Under the pieces are notes generated by a model that was not told where the DNA came from, searched no databases, and saw nothing but the letters and a program-made list of their open reading frames with translations. Positions 12,301 through 24,500 of a DNA stretch of 64,000 bases are shown here, piece by piece. This stretch comes from Larimichthys crocea (lineage: Eukaryota; Chordata; Actinopteri; Sciaenidae), in assembly GCF_000972845.2 (NCBI RefSeq), contig NC_040032.1, positions 11,134,334 through 11,198,333 on the forward strand. The letters are read 5' to 3'. How positions within the stretch are numbered: the first letter of the stretch is position 1; each line of letters begins with the position of its first letter. A program made the position numbers and the translations under genes.

Positions 12301-12784
12301 TAAGAGTGGCATGGGTTCAGACATCATCTCCAAGAATGGCACCCTGTCCTCCATCGCCTCCAGCCCTCACCACAAAGAGTCCTCCCACCACAACAACCAC
12401 CACCACCACCACCTGCAGCAGTACCCCCAGCGCCCGCCCTCAGACACCGCCTCCATCATCACCGCCACTGGCAGCATGTCCGGTTACCGACCATCCCGCC
12501 ACCATGGCGCCTCCACCCCCACCCACTACAGCTACAACAACAATACCACCCTGCCGTGCGGACAGCCCGTCCCCTCCGAGGCCAGCACCAACGGGAGCTC
12601 CCTGCCCAGACCTGAACGCTCCACCCAGCTGCCCCAGGCTCAGGTGCTGCCGCAGACCTACAACCAGGCCGTTCCTCGGCCGCCACCACTGCCCACCTCC
12701 ACAGTCACAGCCTCCAACATCACCCGCATGGGAGGGGTGCCCATTATGGTGCCTGCACAGAACCAGGCCGGATCTCTGGTCTAA
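9350..12784 (+). CDS. esam: ESAM, endothelial cell-selective adhesion molecule (exons 2-7)
   Basis: Single-pass Ig-superfamily cell adhesion protein of tight junctions in endothelium. Exons: 9350-9501, 11236-11440, 11562-11717, 11834-11956, 12048-12180 and 12265-12784; all have AG/GT borders and join in frame to give about 429 codons without exon 1. Exons 2-3 form a V-set domain (IIWNF, then DSGRYLCQ); exons 4-5 form a C2 domain with CSSSSGKP, MYKWRK and MSGKYECLASN. Exon 6 encodes a transmembrane helix (GVIAGATVGSVLGALFLLLI) followed by KKRR. The last exon encodes the cytoplasmic tail. Identity rests on the tail: EDAQAPKRVSWAKS, ISKNGTLSS and the end RMGGVPIMVPAQNQAGSLV, nearly the same as the human ESAM terminus I remember. 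The final SLV is a class I PDZ ligand, in the family known to bind MAGI scaffolds. The V-set domain lacks the usual first cysteine, as human ESAM does. Exon 1 is not firmly located. Confidence 0.93.
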
Positions 12785-14765
12785 CATCTGCCAGCGCTGG
12801 TTCCACAGTGCTGTTGACAGAAGCCCTTCACACTCAAAAAAAAAGGGACGTCTGCTGATTTCTTTTTTTATTTCTTTGTCTTTAAGGGAACGTTTTAATT
12901 ACTCTTTTAAAGAATTACTCTAGAAGAAAAGATCAAACTCACTTATTCGCGCCAAGACGCTTCATGGCAAGACTTTCAGACACAAACTGTTTACTTGCTT
13001 TAAGTATACGTATGTGTTTTATATTCTGTATGCACTGTATTTGTCATACATTTGTCCAATATCCTCTTTTCTACTGTACCTGTTTTTGTTTTTTTTTAGC
13101 TTTAAAATGTATAATGTATTACACGTTTTTAATTCTGTCGTACTAATTCCACAAAGTGAACAGCACCGGGTCTTACAGAAGAAGAAGAAGAAGAAGAGTT
13201 CTGCAGGTCTGCTGCACATGATCCATCATCTTTACTTAAAAACTACCCAAGGGAGGGATAATCATGACCAATATAGGTTTAAGCACATTATATCAGCACT
13301 GTCTGGAGGAGAGAATGCTGCTCAAAGGGAAGCCGGTGAGGACAGAGTGTAATATATGAAGTTCTATAAATGAAAGATAAAACAATTTTATATGATAAAG
13401 TATCCTATACTTGTTTTTGGCTTTACTTCTCGCAGTAGTTCATCCTATAAAATGTTTTAGACTCAATTGTTTAGACACAGATTAGTAAAAGATTTTTTTT
13501 TAATGATAAATAAGCACTATTCAGAACTGCAGTATGTTGCGGATACACACTTGAGTTGTAATAATTTAAAGTTGCCTGCAGCGTTGGAAATTGTAAATAT
13601 GATATTTATTTTCTGTTAAATGTGTGACATGCAGCATAACATATTGTCGGCCACAGCCTGTATACACTGCCTGCGACACTGGATACCGAACCAAAGATAT
13701 ACAGTACGTAACGCTTCAGTTCGTCAACACGCTCTCTCTCTATATATATATATGCTGTAGTTTATTTTATGGTGTAAAGGACAAAAAAAAACTGTTTTAA
13801 TGAACGTGACATGGAAGAATTCACTGCCAAACGCTGGAGGCTGGAGGTTTTTTTAGATGAATGAGAAATGATAACAGGAAGTTTTGTGAAGAGTCTTCAA
13901 GGTGCCTCATGAGAGATCTCCTACCATAGTGAGAAGATGATGAAGTTTGAATTTCCCCTTAAAGTTGGAGGAGTACATTTGCAGCCTACAGAGTATTGTA
14001 GCAAATATACATGTCGGATTAATACTACTGAAGCAGATAAACACTGGAGGCTGGTTTTCATCTTAAATGAATAAATATCAGAACAGCTGAAGCTCATGAT
14101 ACGTAAAGACTGCTCCACTCCCAGTCATTATGATTCTACTCCGTTTTTATATTCATTGTTAAATGTATGTCAGGGTCAGAATGAACCCACGATGGCTTCA
14201 GACTTAAAGGTTAAAGCACGTTTACACAGAACGGTTTGAGAAGGTAACACGGTCGGTGATATCTCGAGTAACTTAAGCAGTGTCATTTTTAATTGTAACT
14301 TCTTTTCCTGGCCACGTTCAAGTCACACAAATGCCTCCTTAAGTATGATTTGATGAGGAAAAGAAAAGATCTGCTGTATTGTCGATACACTGGAGCACAT
14401 GTTTGGATGTTGGAATAATCTGAAGTGAACCGAAAAGGAAACATGAGGCAGCGACATGTGAAAGTGTGTGGAGTACATTATGAACTTTTAAATGTATTCG
14501 AGACAAGCCTTTATTTTTATACAGTGTATGTGTATGTATAAGAGCACATGAGCAGAGTTTATGAATAGTAAGTGCTTATTGTCAGTCAGTTATAAACCAT
14601 GATGGATTGTATAACTACTGTGGCCAAACTTGTGCTCATGTACAGTATACAGAAGGCCTGAACTGTGGACGTTAATGTGCAGTGTGCACTTGTATCCTCC
14701 ATATTTATGTTCATGGAAAACGCTTTGTATAATATTTTCAATTAAAAGAGAAGTCGATCAGTTGA
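12785..14765 (+). other. esam: ESAM 3' UTR
   Basis: Untranslated sequence after the TAA at 12782-12784. A polyadenylation signal ATTAAA lies at 14741-14746, followed within 25 bases by a GT/T-rich stretch (GAGTGTGTTTTTTTTC), as expected downstream of a cleavage site. No other gene is visible. The sequence includes an AT-rich run near 13740-13752. Confidence 0.6.
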
Positions 14766-16040
14766 GTGTGTTTTTTTTCTGAAGCTGTAGATCACTGAAT
14801 CAAACAAACCTAAATAATATCAAATACTAATAGTTGTATTCTGGTCACGTATACCGTGGATTTAAACCAGCAGAGGGCAGCAAATGTTTCTAAAAGGGCC
14901 CATTATCATCTAAATGTGAAACTAACCCCAACAACTGCAACAGAACACATCGTCTCTTTGACCCCCACACTCTCCTCTATTCGTAAACATACACACTATA
15001 ATATGTGAACGCATTTCTGATGAATCACATGAAGGGTGACGTTTAGAAAATCACCTTATAATCAAGACAAGAAGCATCGCTGACGATTAAAGACATTTAG
15101 TATTTATACATGTTTTATTCCTCAGTTGTGGTTTTCAGTTGGACGCTGTGTCACATTCAGTAATGGAGCTCTGTTATGCTGTAAAATGGTGACCTTGGTC
15201 ATTGGTGTCTCACTGTCAGTGAAGGACACATGAACATTACATGGTCTAAACCTGAATGTGAGTGAGTGGAAAGTGTTTCATGACGCTGAATACTGAATAG
15301 TTTGACAGAGTTTGACACATGCGGGCTGTTTTTACATTCATCTGCTGAAGGAGGAAAGTTTCTCTGAGCTCACCTCATCTCAGTTGGTGCAGTACACAAC
15401 TTAATGTTCACAAACAGAAAACATCTTGTATCCAGCAGTTGAAATGAAAAATATTCATATTTATGGATTCTCTATTTTTTTTGTAAAGGGCTGTGGATGT
15501 ATTTTAAAAAAGAAATTAAAGATATAATTAGAAATGATGTTTCTTTTATAAAATAATATATCAGACAAGGGGAGTGTTGTTAAATATATATTTAAACATG
15601 TCTGGACTAGATCATCAGTTTTCCATGACCACTTATCCATATCAAGGTCGCAGAGAGCTGGAGCCGATCCCAGCTGGCACTGGCATATGAACTGTAACCG
15701 ACGAGTGGCGAGGTACACCAGTTCAAAAACACTGACGCTCACATTCATCATTTAGAGTCACCAAGGAACCTGCAAGGAGTAAGTAAGACACAGCCAGGCT
15801 GGGAGGCGACAGTGCTAACCACTGCACCACCATGTGGCCTGGGACAGATCTGAAAACAAGGGATCTTATAAATGTTCTAATACAATCTTTCTAATGCATA
15901 TGTCATTTATTGTATCCTAATACTTGTTGTAATGCAGCAATCTTTTTCTCTCAAATCATAATTCATGCAGTCGAGTTAACCCCATGTTAAACTAAACTCA
16001 AGCAAAGAAAGAAGCAAATGCAGACAGCATTAGGGTAGAA
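14766..16040. other. Intergenic gap between convergent ESAM and FEZ1
   Basis: Contains no recognisable exon. The only identifiable content is a diverged repeat at about 15620-15845. The two flanking genes end towards each other here. Confidence 0.5.
15620..15845. mobile_element. Diverged teleost repeat fragment
   Basis: Has landmarks of a common fish element: 'aaggtcgcagagagctggagccgatcccagctggcac', 'agagtcaccaaggaacctgcaagg' and 'ggaggcgacagtgctaaccactgcaccacc'. The order matches full-length copies that I know, with internal deletions. Confidence 0.6.
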
Positions 16041-16042
16041 TG

Positions 16043-17090
16043 TTTATTAGAATTTGCGATTAGCGATGTAACATTCACCTACATGGCGCAAAGGAAGTCA
16101 TAAATATGCTAATATGCAAATATGCACGCCTTTTTATTGAAATGAGCTCATCTCATCGGGGTGGGGGGGGGTGATATATCCAAGGAAAAACTCAGTGCTG
16201 CACCTCCACGTGGCCGAACCCCGGGCGGTGAAATGCACAGAAGCCTGTCGCTCTGAATGACGCGGTAAATAAGAGTAGAAAATCAGCAACAGAGTTTATA
16301 TCAAATATTTAGATACAAATGAAAATAAGTTTCAAAAAAGTCAGAAGAGCACTGGATGTTCAGGTAGTGAAGCAAAAAGAAAAAGGAATAAACCGAAAGA
16401 AAAAAGCACTGCACCCGTAATAGTCGCGTGTTTCTCTTCATTCACATGGAGCTACAGTACTAAGTTGGCAGAAAAAGGTGCATGGCTTTAGTATTCAAAT
16501 GAATCACTGTGTTCATCTGAAACAATACACAGAGATGATCACTTGTGGAGTGCAGTATGGCATTTCATTTACTTTACAGTGTAGTCCTCAATGAGTCTAT
16601 GAACAGAACAATCAACAGAACCCAGTGGTTAAGAGGTCAGTCTATGAATGAGTGTCGGCAACTTGGCAACATTTAAATTCTGTTAGAGGAAACAAAGAAA
16701 AGTAAATTAAAAAAGTAAAGAAATTAAGGAAAAGAAAGCAATGATAACGTCGTATCCCTGTACCAAAGTGGTGTTGTTATTTAACAGCATGTCATGCTCC
16801 GTTAGTGAAGTCCTGTAAAAGTGGGACTGGCCGTCGTCCCACTTTGTTTTTAACTATTCAGATGGTGGCCATTCTGGGTCTGGCCTGAGCTTAATGTGCA
16901 GGATAGGAAGGAAGGTGAGCTCAGCGAAAGGCAGTAGTCATAGTTGAGGTGAATACAATGATGTCGATGGTGAGGATCCATGGTTGATAATGGTAAAAGA
17001 GGGGGCGAGAGGTCATGCAGCTCGGGCCAGAGGCGAGGAAAGGTTGGAAAGAATCCATCGTCACGATGCGGCCCCTGGCCGGGCGGTGCT
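16043..17090 (-). other. fez1: Probable FEZ1 3' UTR
   Basis: Lies immediately 3' of the FEZ1 stop on the minus strand. Two AATAAA signals (TTTATT on the plus strand) occur at 16133-16138 and 16043-16048; either could set the transcript end. No cDNA evidence is available. Confidence 0.4.
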
Positions 17091-18533
17091 TTAGGTGGGA
17101 CACAAGACTAGAGAGGAAAAGGACAATGATGTCAAGTCTCCACAGGGAAATATAAAATGACTTTAATGGAGTAATTCTTGTAGCAAAATCAAGAAGTTCA
17201 GTTTCGCAATAATTGAATTTTTATTCGATTTATTAGTCCAAACAGAGAACAAACTGTAATCTTCTCTGTTTGTAAAGTTTCTTTGCTGTCTTACCTTTCA
17301 ATATGTAGTCGGTTAGCAGTGTAGGCACCTTCTCACTGTCCTCCTTTATGGCATAAAGAACTAGGCGGAAGAGAGAAAAGGTGCATCAGCTCATTGCATC
17401 ATCATTATTATTTGCATTTAATGATTTGATTGGATACTCACTTTTTGTGAGCATCTGCAGGTCCTCCACAGACGGAGGGGTGCCTTTCTCCTCATATGGA
17501 ATAACTGTGTTTAGATACTGCAAACAAAGCGAGACATTAAGATGGTTTGATACCAAGCTGGGGTGTTTAACAGCCAAGCTGCAGAGACAGCTTTCTAACA
17601 CGAGAATTTAAAGTGATACCTCGACATTTTTGGGGGGAATTTGGTTTGGTTAGATGAAAAGATTGATACCACTGTCATATCTGTTGGAGCCAGGAGATGA
17701 TTAGTTGAGCTTAGTTTGACTCTTGGACAAAGTGTAATGTTGAACAATCCCTTTAAATGTCAATAGACTGTCAGTCTACACTGCAAACAATTCACCGTTT
17801 AACACAGGCTGAGGTTAAAGGCACAGCCACACTTATTGACAGATCTTTTAGTGCAACTACCAAATCTACATTATAAATATCTTCTGAAGGAGGTTTCACA
17901 TCCAGTGCTGCCTGCACAAACAGACGTTTCTATATGTGGATTCTGTCTACAATCATACGGACGAACAGCAGGGACATTTCTTGCAGTGTACTAAAGCATA
18001 CTGCTTAGCCTACACTATCAGAGATACACTAACCGAGATCAGATTTCAGACAGGAGGCTGATCATCCCTGAGTATGACCTCAACTGCACAGCTGGTGCAG
18101 GCTGCAAAAAGTGACGCCGCGACTGTAACGTACACAAAAAGCACCATGAGTTACCTCGCTGCAGTCGCTTAGTGATACTACAGTACAGCAATTAATGTAC
18201 CTTTAATAACCTAGACATTAAGTTACATTCTTTTAAATTAATGCCAGTATAAAACATAATTTCTCATAATACGTGTACGTATATGCAGCTAGTTATGTTA
18301 TAAATTATTTAACTGAATCATTTGTTTTTTATTGACTTCATCATTTGCAGTTCATGCTGGGAAACACTGCAGTCCAGTTATATTTGCATTTAACCAGCAC
18401 AAGTGCAGCTATGCCACATTTGACCTCTGACCTTACCTGTTTGTCATTCCCTGTGCTGCCAAACGTCTGCCTGATGCCCGTCTGCAGGATGTTAGACAGT
18501 CCCTCCATGCTGAAACGCTGCGAGTCACAACCA

Positions 18534-18569
<36 letters not shown>

Positions 18570-21500
18570 TCATTATTACATCTGATCATCAGTTTCAAAG
18601 ACGCATGAAAATCATGACATCATAGTGCAAACTTCAGTAATGTAGCCTCAGGTAGCCAGATAAACACGCTGCTGCTGCTGCATGTGTGGAGGGAGAATCC
18701 ATTAGGATGTTTCTCTCTGTTACTGGACAGGGGTAGACTGGATTGGGTGATTACTGTATGAAGACAACAGGTCGCTTCCACTTTAGGATCTTTCCTGGAA
18801 GACACTTTAGAGGCTAATGGACCTGAGATCCATTATGCACAGGGAGGGAAGAGGGAGTGCTGTCGAGCACTGTGGTTTCTCCTTTCTCTTGTTTACAATG
18901 GAAGGATTCGACACCAGAGTGTCATGGTTTTTGGAGTTGAGTTATTTGACTTTGTTCGAGCCTGCGAGTTTTGATTGTCTGCCTCTCCCTGATTAGGTTC
19001 AACTGTGTCTAGTTATCCTAAACCTCGCCAGCATCAGGTCTGTGTGCTCCTCTGTCTTATAGTTGCCAGTTCGTCTTTGTCATGTTTCATGTTTGTCAAG
19101 TGTTCAGCCTGTTCCTACTACTTTGTTTTCTTGGATTCTGATTCCCTGTCTATCCCTTGGATTTGTTTGCCTGTTGGACTGCTTGGCCATCACACGAGCC
19201 TTTTGTCATTTTGATTTGTCAAATAAATCCCATGAACTGCACAGCTCTGCCTCAAGCTGTCATGCATTTGAGTCCATCCCTTGTGTTGCTGCACATAGCA
19301 TGACAGAAAGTTGCACATTTCTAGTGAAATGTGATGAAGATGCAGATATACATTGGTCCAGATCCATGATCGTGGCAGCATGGAGGTACCTCTGCTCTGG
19401 CTGTGATGCTGCGTGTGTTTTATGTGTTTATTGTGTTCTAATATATGATTAATTAGTATAATGCTAAAGGTTGTAATATCATAATTCAGTGAGTAATATT
19501 ACACATCGGTGTGTGAATGTGTATGAATGGTTAGCTCCTAAAACTGATGAGCAGTTGGCACCTTGCATGGCAGCCAGTGCCATCAGTGTATGAATGTGTA
19601 TGAATGGGTGAGTGCGCTTTGAGTGGTCGGAAGACTAGAAAGGAGCTATATAAGTACAGTGCATTTACCAAGATCGCTACCTTGTTCTTTTCTGAGCTGA
19701 CTGATCTCATAGAAATCTCACCAGTGACCTGTTCCTATGAGTTCTCCTTCAGAGTGCATCTGGAGGGCAGAACCAGGAACTGCTGTGTCAGTATATCAGC
19801 CGTTGATCTCGCACAGATTGAGGACGTAAAGTCAATGAAAACCGCAGTGAGTAAATCTGGCCCATTGCGAACTTGAAAGCACAGGTTTGTAGAGCTCCTG
19901 TGTGAGTTATGGCACACTCACATGGTGTAAATAATTAAAAGGATTTTAAAGCTTTCAAGGCCACTTCCTGGCTCTCACCTTGACAGGCATGCTCCCCGTC
20001 TTCTCCGTGGAGCCCGTGGTGCCGGTATTCCCTCCATTCACAGATGGTATCCCTCCTCCCTGCAGGCTCAGGGCCTTGTCCCGGCGCCGGCGTTTGCTGC
20101 TGTCTCGTTGCTCCTTCTGCCTGTTCTGCACCTCCATCAGGGCTGTGATGAACGTGTTCTTTACCTCCTTCTCGAACTCCAGCTCTTCGCGCCGAGCAAG
20201 CTGGTTGACCAGCTCCTCTGAGTACTCGCGGATGGCGGCCTCCACCCGGTGCAGAAGTTCGACCAACGCTGAGCTGGGCATCAGGCTCAGGCCTGCAGAA
20301 CAGATGAAGGAGGTTAGAGGGACAGTTGGGTTTGTGTGAGTTACTTCAACTCAAGCAGGACTCAAGCTGACATTATCCCTCCGAAAAAACTGTTCTCCCA
20401 CAGCTCATTTGATCTTGTAAGTAAGTTTAAAACCCACTCATAATAAGATTATCATCACCTAAAATGTAGATTTAAAAACAAATGTATTTCTACAGCTCTA
20501 CTTCACACGTTTAGCTCCCATTCTCACAGCGGTCAGGACAAATTAATGCGACTCAGACTGAGGAACCACATGGATCTGCAATATGTTCGGCGACAGAGGG
20601 GGGGCGGGCGCCTTATGGCAGAGAACACCTTGTCCTCCTGAACTCTCACCTGTGGGCCTGCTGAAATGAGATGACTAATCTAACGATGTGGATTACAAGA
20701 TCAAAAGCTGACATGCGGCTGGTGTCCTGGTGACTCGATTGGCTGACCACTGACACATATCCCCCCGATCTTTACCCAAGATGGATATACAATATATATC
20801 ACTTGTCCTTGACCATGGTGTCCATGCAAGCATTATCACAGGCCTTTATTTTGGGTCTTCTATAAATAGGGATGTTGATATTTTTCATGTTAATGAATGA
20901 CTCATTTCAGAGGTTCTCACCTTTTGGGATTATATTAATGTTTAGCCACATGTTTCAAGGAGAAATATTAATTGTAACCTTGTAGTCTTGCCTTTCTCCA
21001 GCACTGTGCCAGCACTGCAGAAAGGTCTGGCTGCACCCAGTGTCTTTCTGCTGTAGGGGAAGAAACACCCCGGCCTGTTTGCACTTCTTTAAACCAATCA
21101 CAGTCGTCCGGGGCAGTGCTAAACCCAGGATTCAGGCTTGTTTGTGGCAGGCCCTGGCATTGAAATGGTAACAGCTGCTAGATGATTGTGTTTGTACATT
21201 TAGCAACCAGGTTAGGATCAAGGCTAACTCACTATTTTCAGTGTGAAGGTCGCCAGCTCGGAGGTTGTTGTTGTTTCCTGCAGCGATGGGTGCTTTGAGC
21301 ATGTTAACATGCAGATAGCAAAAGGAAGAATGCCATGGGAGAGGCACACCCAATGGCAGGTTTATACCAACAGTCTAAATCCAATGACTAATTATAACCT
21401 CAAGGGTACTGATATTAGAAGGACTAATCAGCCTGCTGGCAAACTAAGCAGTTTCTTTGGCCAGCTGAGAAAATCCTGCGACAACTGCTGCCCAAGCGTC

Positions 21501-24500
21501 CGTTAGGAATCTGAATTAATTAGAAAAAACACGACATGGGTTATTTCTAGTTTTACCTTCATAGGAGCAGTTGTTGTTGGAGGCCTGTGACAGCTGTCTG
21601 ATCTCCTCCAGCAGGGAGGGGTTAGTCCTGGAGGAGCAGTGGCTGCTCTCCTCTTCATCCTCCTCCTCAGTTTCGCCAGGATCCGGAGAGTTCTCCATCA
21701 TCTCGACTATCTCCTCGATGACCTTGAAGAGACAGCGCGAGCAAGAAGGTAAGATAGATGGAAGGATTTAGGGAGACGAGTGGATTGACAGGAAAGAGAT
21801 TAGGAGATGCTTAAGTACACATCCATAAGAATCCATTTGTCGTAGAGTGTTTCAGCTTCTTTCATAAGTGTACATAACACTTAAATCCATTATAGACGTC
21901 TACAAAGACTTTAGCAATGTATTGAAGAGGCAGAATTGGATTTAGGCAGGTGTCTATCTAAACTCTTAGTAGCAATCCAACACTCCACAGACATTATCAA
22001 GAACCTACATACAAAGACTGTTACACATATGTGTGTAATACATACACCTATCCACATTGTTAAACCATGTAAAGATTACTGGGGTAGAATGAATTTGAAC
22101 TATGAACATGGTAAACTAACAATGCAAAGACTGTGTCTGGCGTTCCTCAGGGCTCTATTCTTGGACCTTTACTGTCTTCAGTCTCACTTTGTTATGCTGA
22201 CGAAATTATATCTTTGTTCATAAAGTCATCAACCTGTCAACTCAGAAGCATTGCTAAGATAAATTATTTTATTTTGTGACAAACCTTATACATGCCTTGG
22301 TCTCCAGCTGTCTAGATCTGAACTTCTTATAACAATATGCCCCATAAATCAACTACCAAATCTAGAAAATATGAGAACATATTTTTCCCATCGTAGCCTC
22401 CATGCAGTGGTTGGCGTGTGGTATTTTGAATTGGTTTTAAAATGTTCATATTTGTCTTGAAGGTTTGTGGTCTGCCGACTCTGAATGGAAAAAGACTTCA
22501 AAAGAAGACTAAAGCAACATTATTACAAACAGAAACGACAGATAAAAGATGAAAAGGACCCGAGCGCCGAGTGTCAGAGACAGGTTTCATGTTACACCGT
22601 GCTTCCTTTTTCTCATTATCAAATCAGGACACAGGCAAACTGCTGTTTGATCACACACACACCTGATCAGCTGTGATTAGAGGCTCTTCATTCAGGCAGT
22701 TAGCGTTGTCATTCTTCTCATTCATCTCCTCCTCCTCTTTTTCGTGGATCTGCAGAATGTGAGACGAAACATGAGAACCAGGCAACAAACGGGCGGCTGC
22801 TACAGCATATCATACATTATCTGCACTGAAATAATAAACTAAATCAACTACAATCATTTTCCAAAAGCATGGCCGCGGCTGGGAAGGAAGGAGGAGGGAA
22901 GAACAGTGTCTCTTTGAAATCTTATCATTAAATATTTTAAAAGGTTTTACATTATTTAGTTTCACTTTTAAAAAATAATTTGGTATTCCATTTGTGAAAG
23001 TGTTTTAATATTTTATTGTATTTGTAATCTTTGACTTTCATACAATTCTAATGGAGTCAATTGTAATTTGAAGACATCTGAATCATTGGCTCTATGGAGG
23101 GAAATGTTGGTCTGTCCAAACATGCTTTTTTACAGCTATTCATGGTTCCCAGAGGATAAATCTGAATAATTTCGGTGATCCCCTCTAGCACCATGAGCTA
23201 GTCAAAGATTTCACTTCATGAATTGGTGTTCATGGTTCCCAGATGATGTACCCGAATGTAAAGGCATTTAATATAGCACCATCATCAGGTCAAACTTTTG
23301 ATTTAATTGAAACCAAATGCTTTTAAAACTAAAACTAACTGAGGAGTATGGTGAACATTATACCAAATTATGCCAAAAATCAGCATGGTAACACTGTCAA
23401 AGCAAACATGTCATTTGCTATTTGCTGAAAAAGCCACAGTGCACAGTAAGCAAATGGTTTCTGGTATGTTTGGAATAAGTAAAAAAAAAAAGAAGATGTA
23501 ATAAAAAGTGTGCACAATATAAGTGCACACAAATATTAATTGGTGGCTTGTTCCAGTGACTGGGCTGAAGACAGCTCTGACTCCCTCTGGGGTGTAAATG
23601 TCTGTCCTGGCCTTGACCAGCCACAACATGGCCTAGACTGCTAAGTGCCCACTGTCCTGTTTGTCTGTGACAGCCAATTAAGGGAGGAGTGGAAGACCTC
23701 TGCTGAACGGCAGACCGGGTCAAGGTTGGTCAAGCATAGCCTCAAGTGTCAGCATGAGATTAACCCTTTCCAAACTGAAATTAGAAACAATGATACACTC
23801 TGTACTTTCACTGGCAGCTATTTAAAATCATAAAAACAGAATAAGATGTTTACATAGACATTTGCAGCCAGTAGAAATACACGTAAATACTACTTCATGC
23901 AAAAAATCTGCAGAAAAGAAGTATGGAAAAATCTGGGGTTATGAGCATGTTTTCTGGGTCAGACCTCTTAATTTTAATAAACAGTTACAGTAGATCAGAG
24001 AATGAGTTCAGTTGTGATTAACACGTAGTTTTCGTGTAAATTAACCTTTCCAAAATAAAAGAAAAAATCAAGTTTACTTATTATTGTTACTCTATAACAG
24101 CCTCATAGCACATTGCCCGGATGTAAATTAAATAGAAAGATGTGCAGTGACTCTACCTCCTGGTCAGAGAGATTGCCGTTGAGTCCCTCTGAGGTGGAGC
24201 CGTCCCAGGTGGAGATGTAGTTGTCGGTTAGAGCATCCCACACACTGCAAAGCAACACACACACATACATGCATGCATGTAAGCAAGAGGAACATTAAAG
24301 AACCACAAAAAAAGGCATGGGAACTCTATGTTTGGAACTAACTCGGAAGGCTGACTACTATTTTAAGCTACAGACGGTGTAGTTAGACGATTACGTAACA
24401 GCATTAAACTAGAGTTTGGTGCATTTTATCTCCCTGGTTATAAGGTGGTCTAACGCTTCTCTTTAGCAGCCTGCAACTCAGTCAATATTTCAATGTGGCA

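Noticed and set aside
12288..12923. A 211-codon + frame overlapping the ESAM tail exon, and a 115-codon antisense frame at 12440-12787
   Set aside because: Both are by-products of the C-rich, repeat-like coding of the ESAM tail. The ESAM frame is the one with homology, including the conserved terminus.
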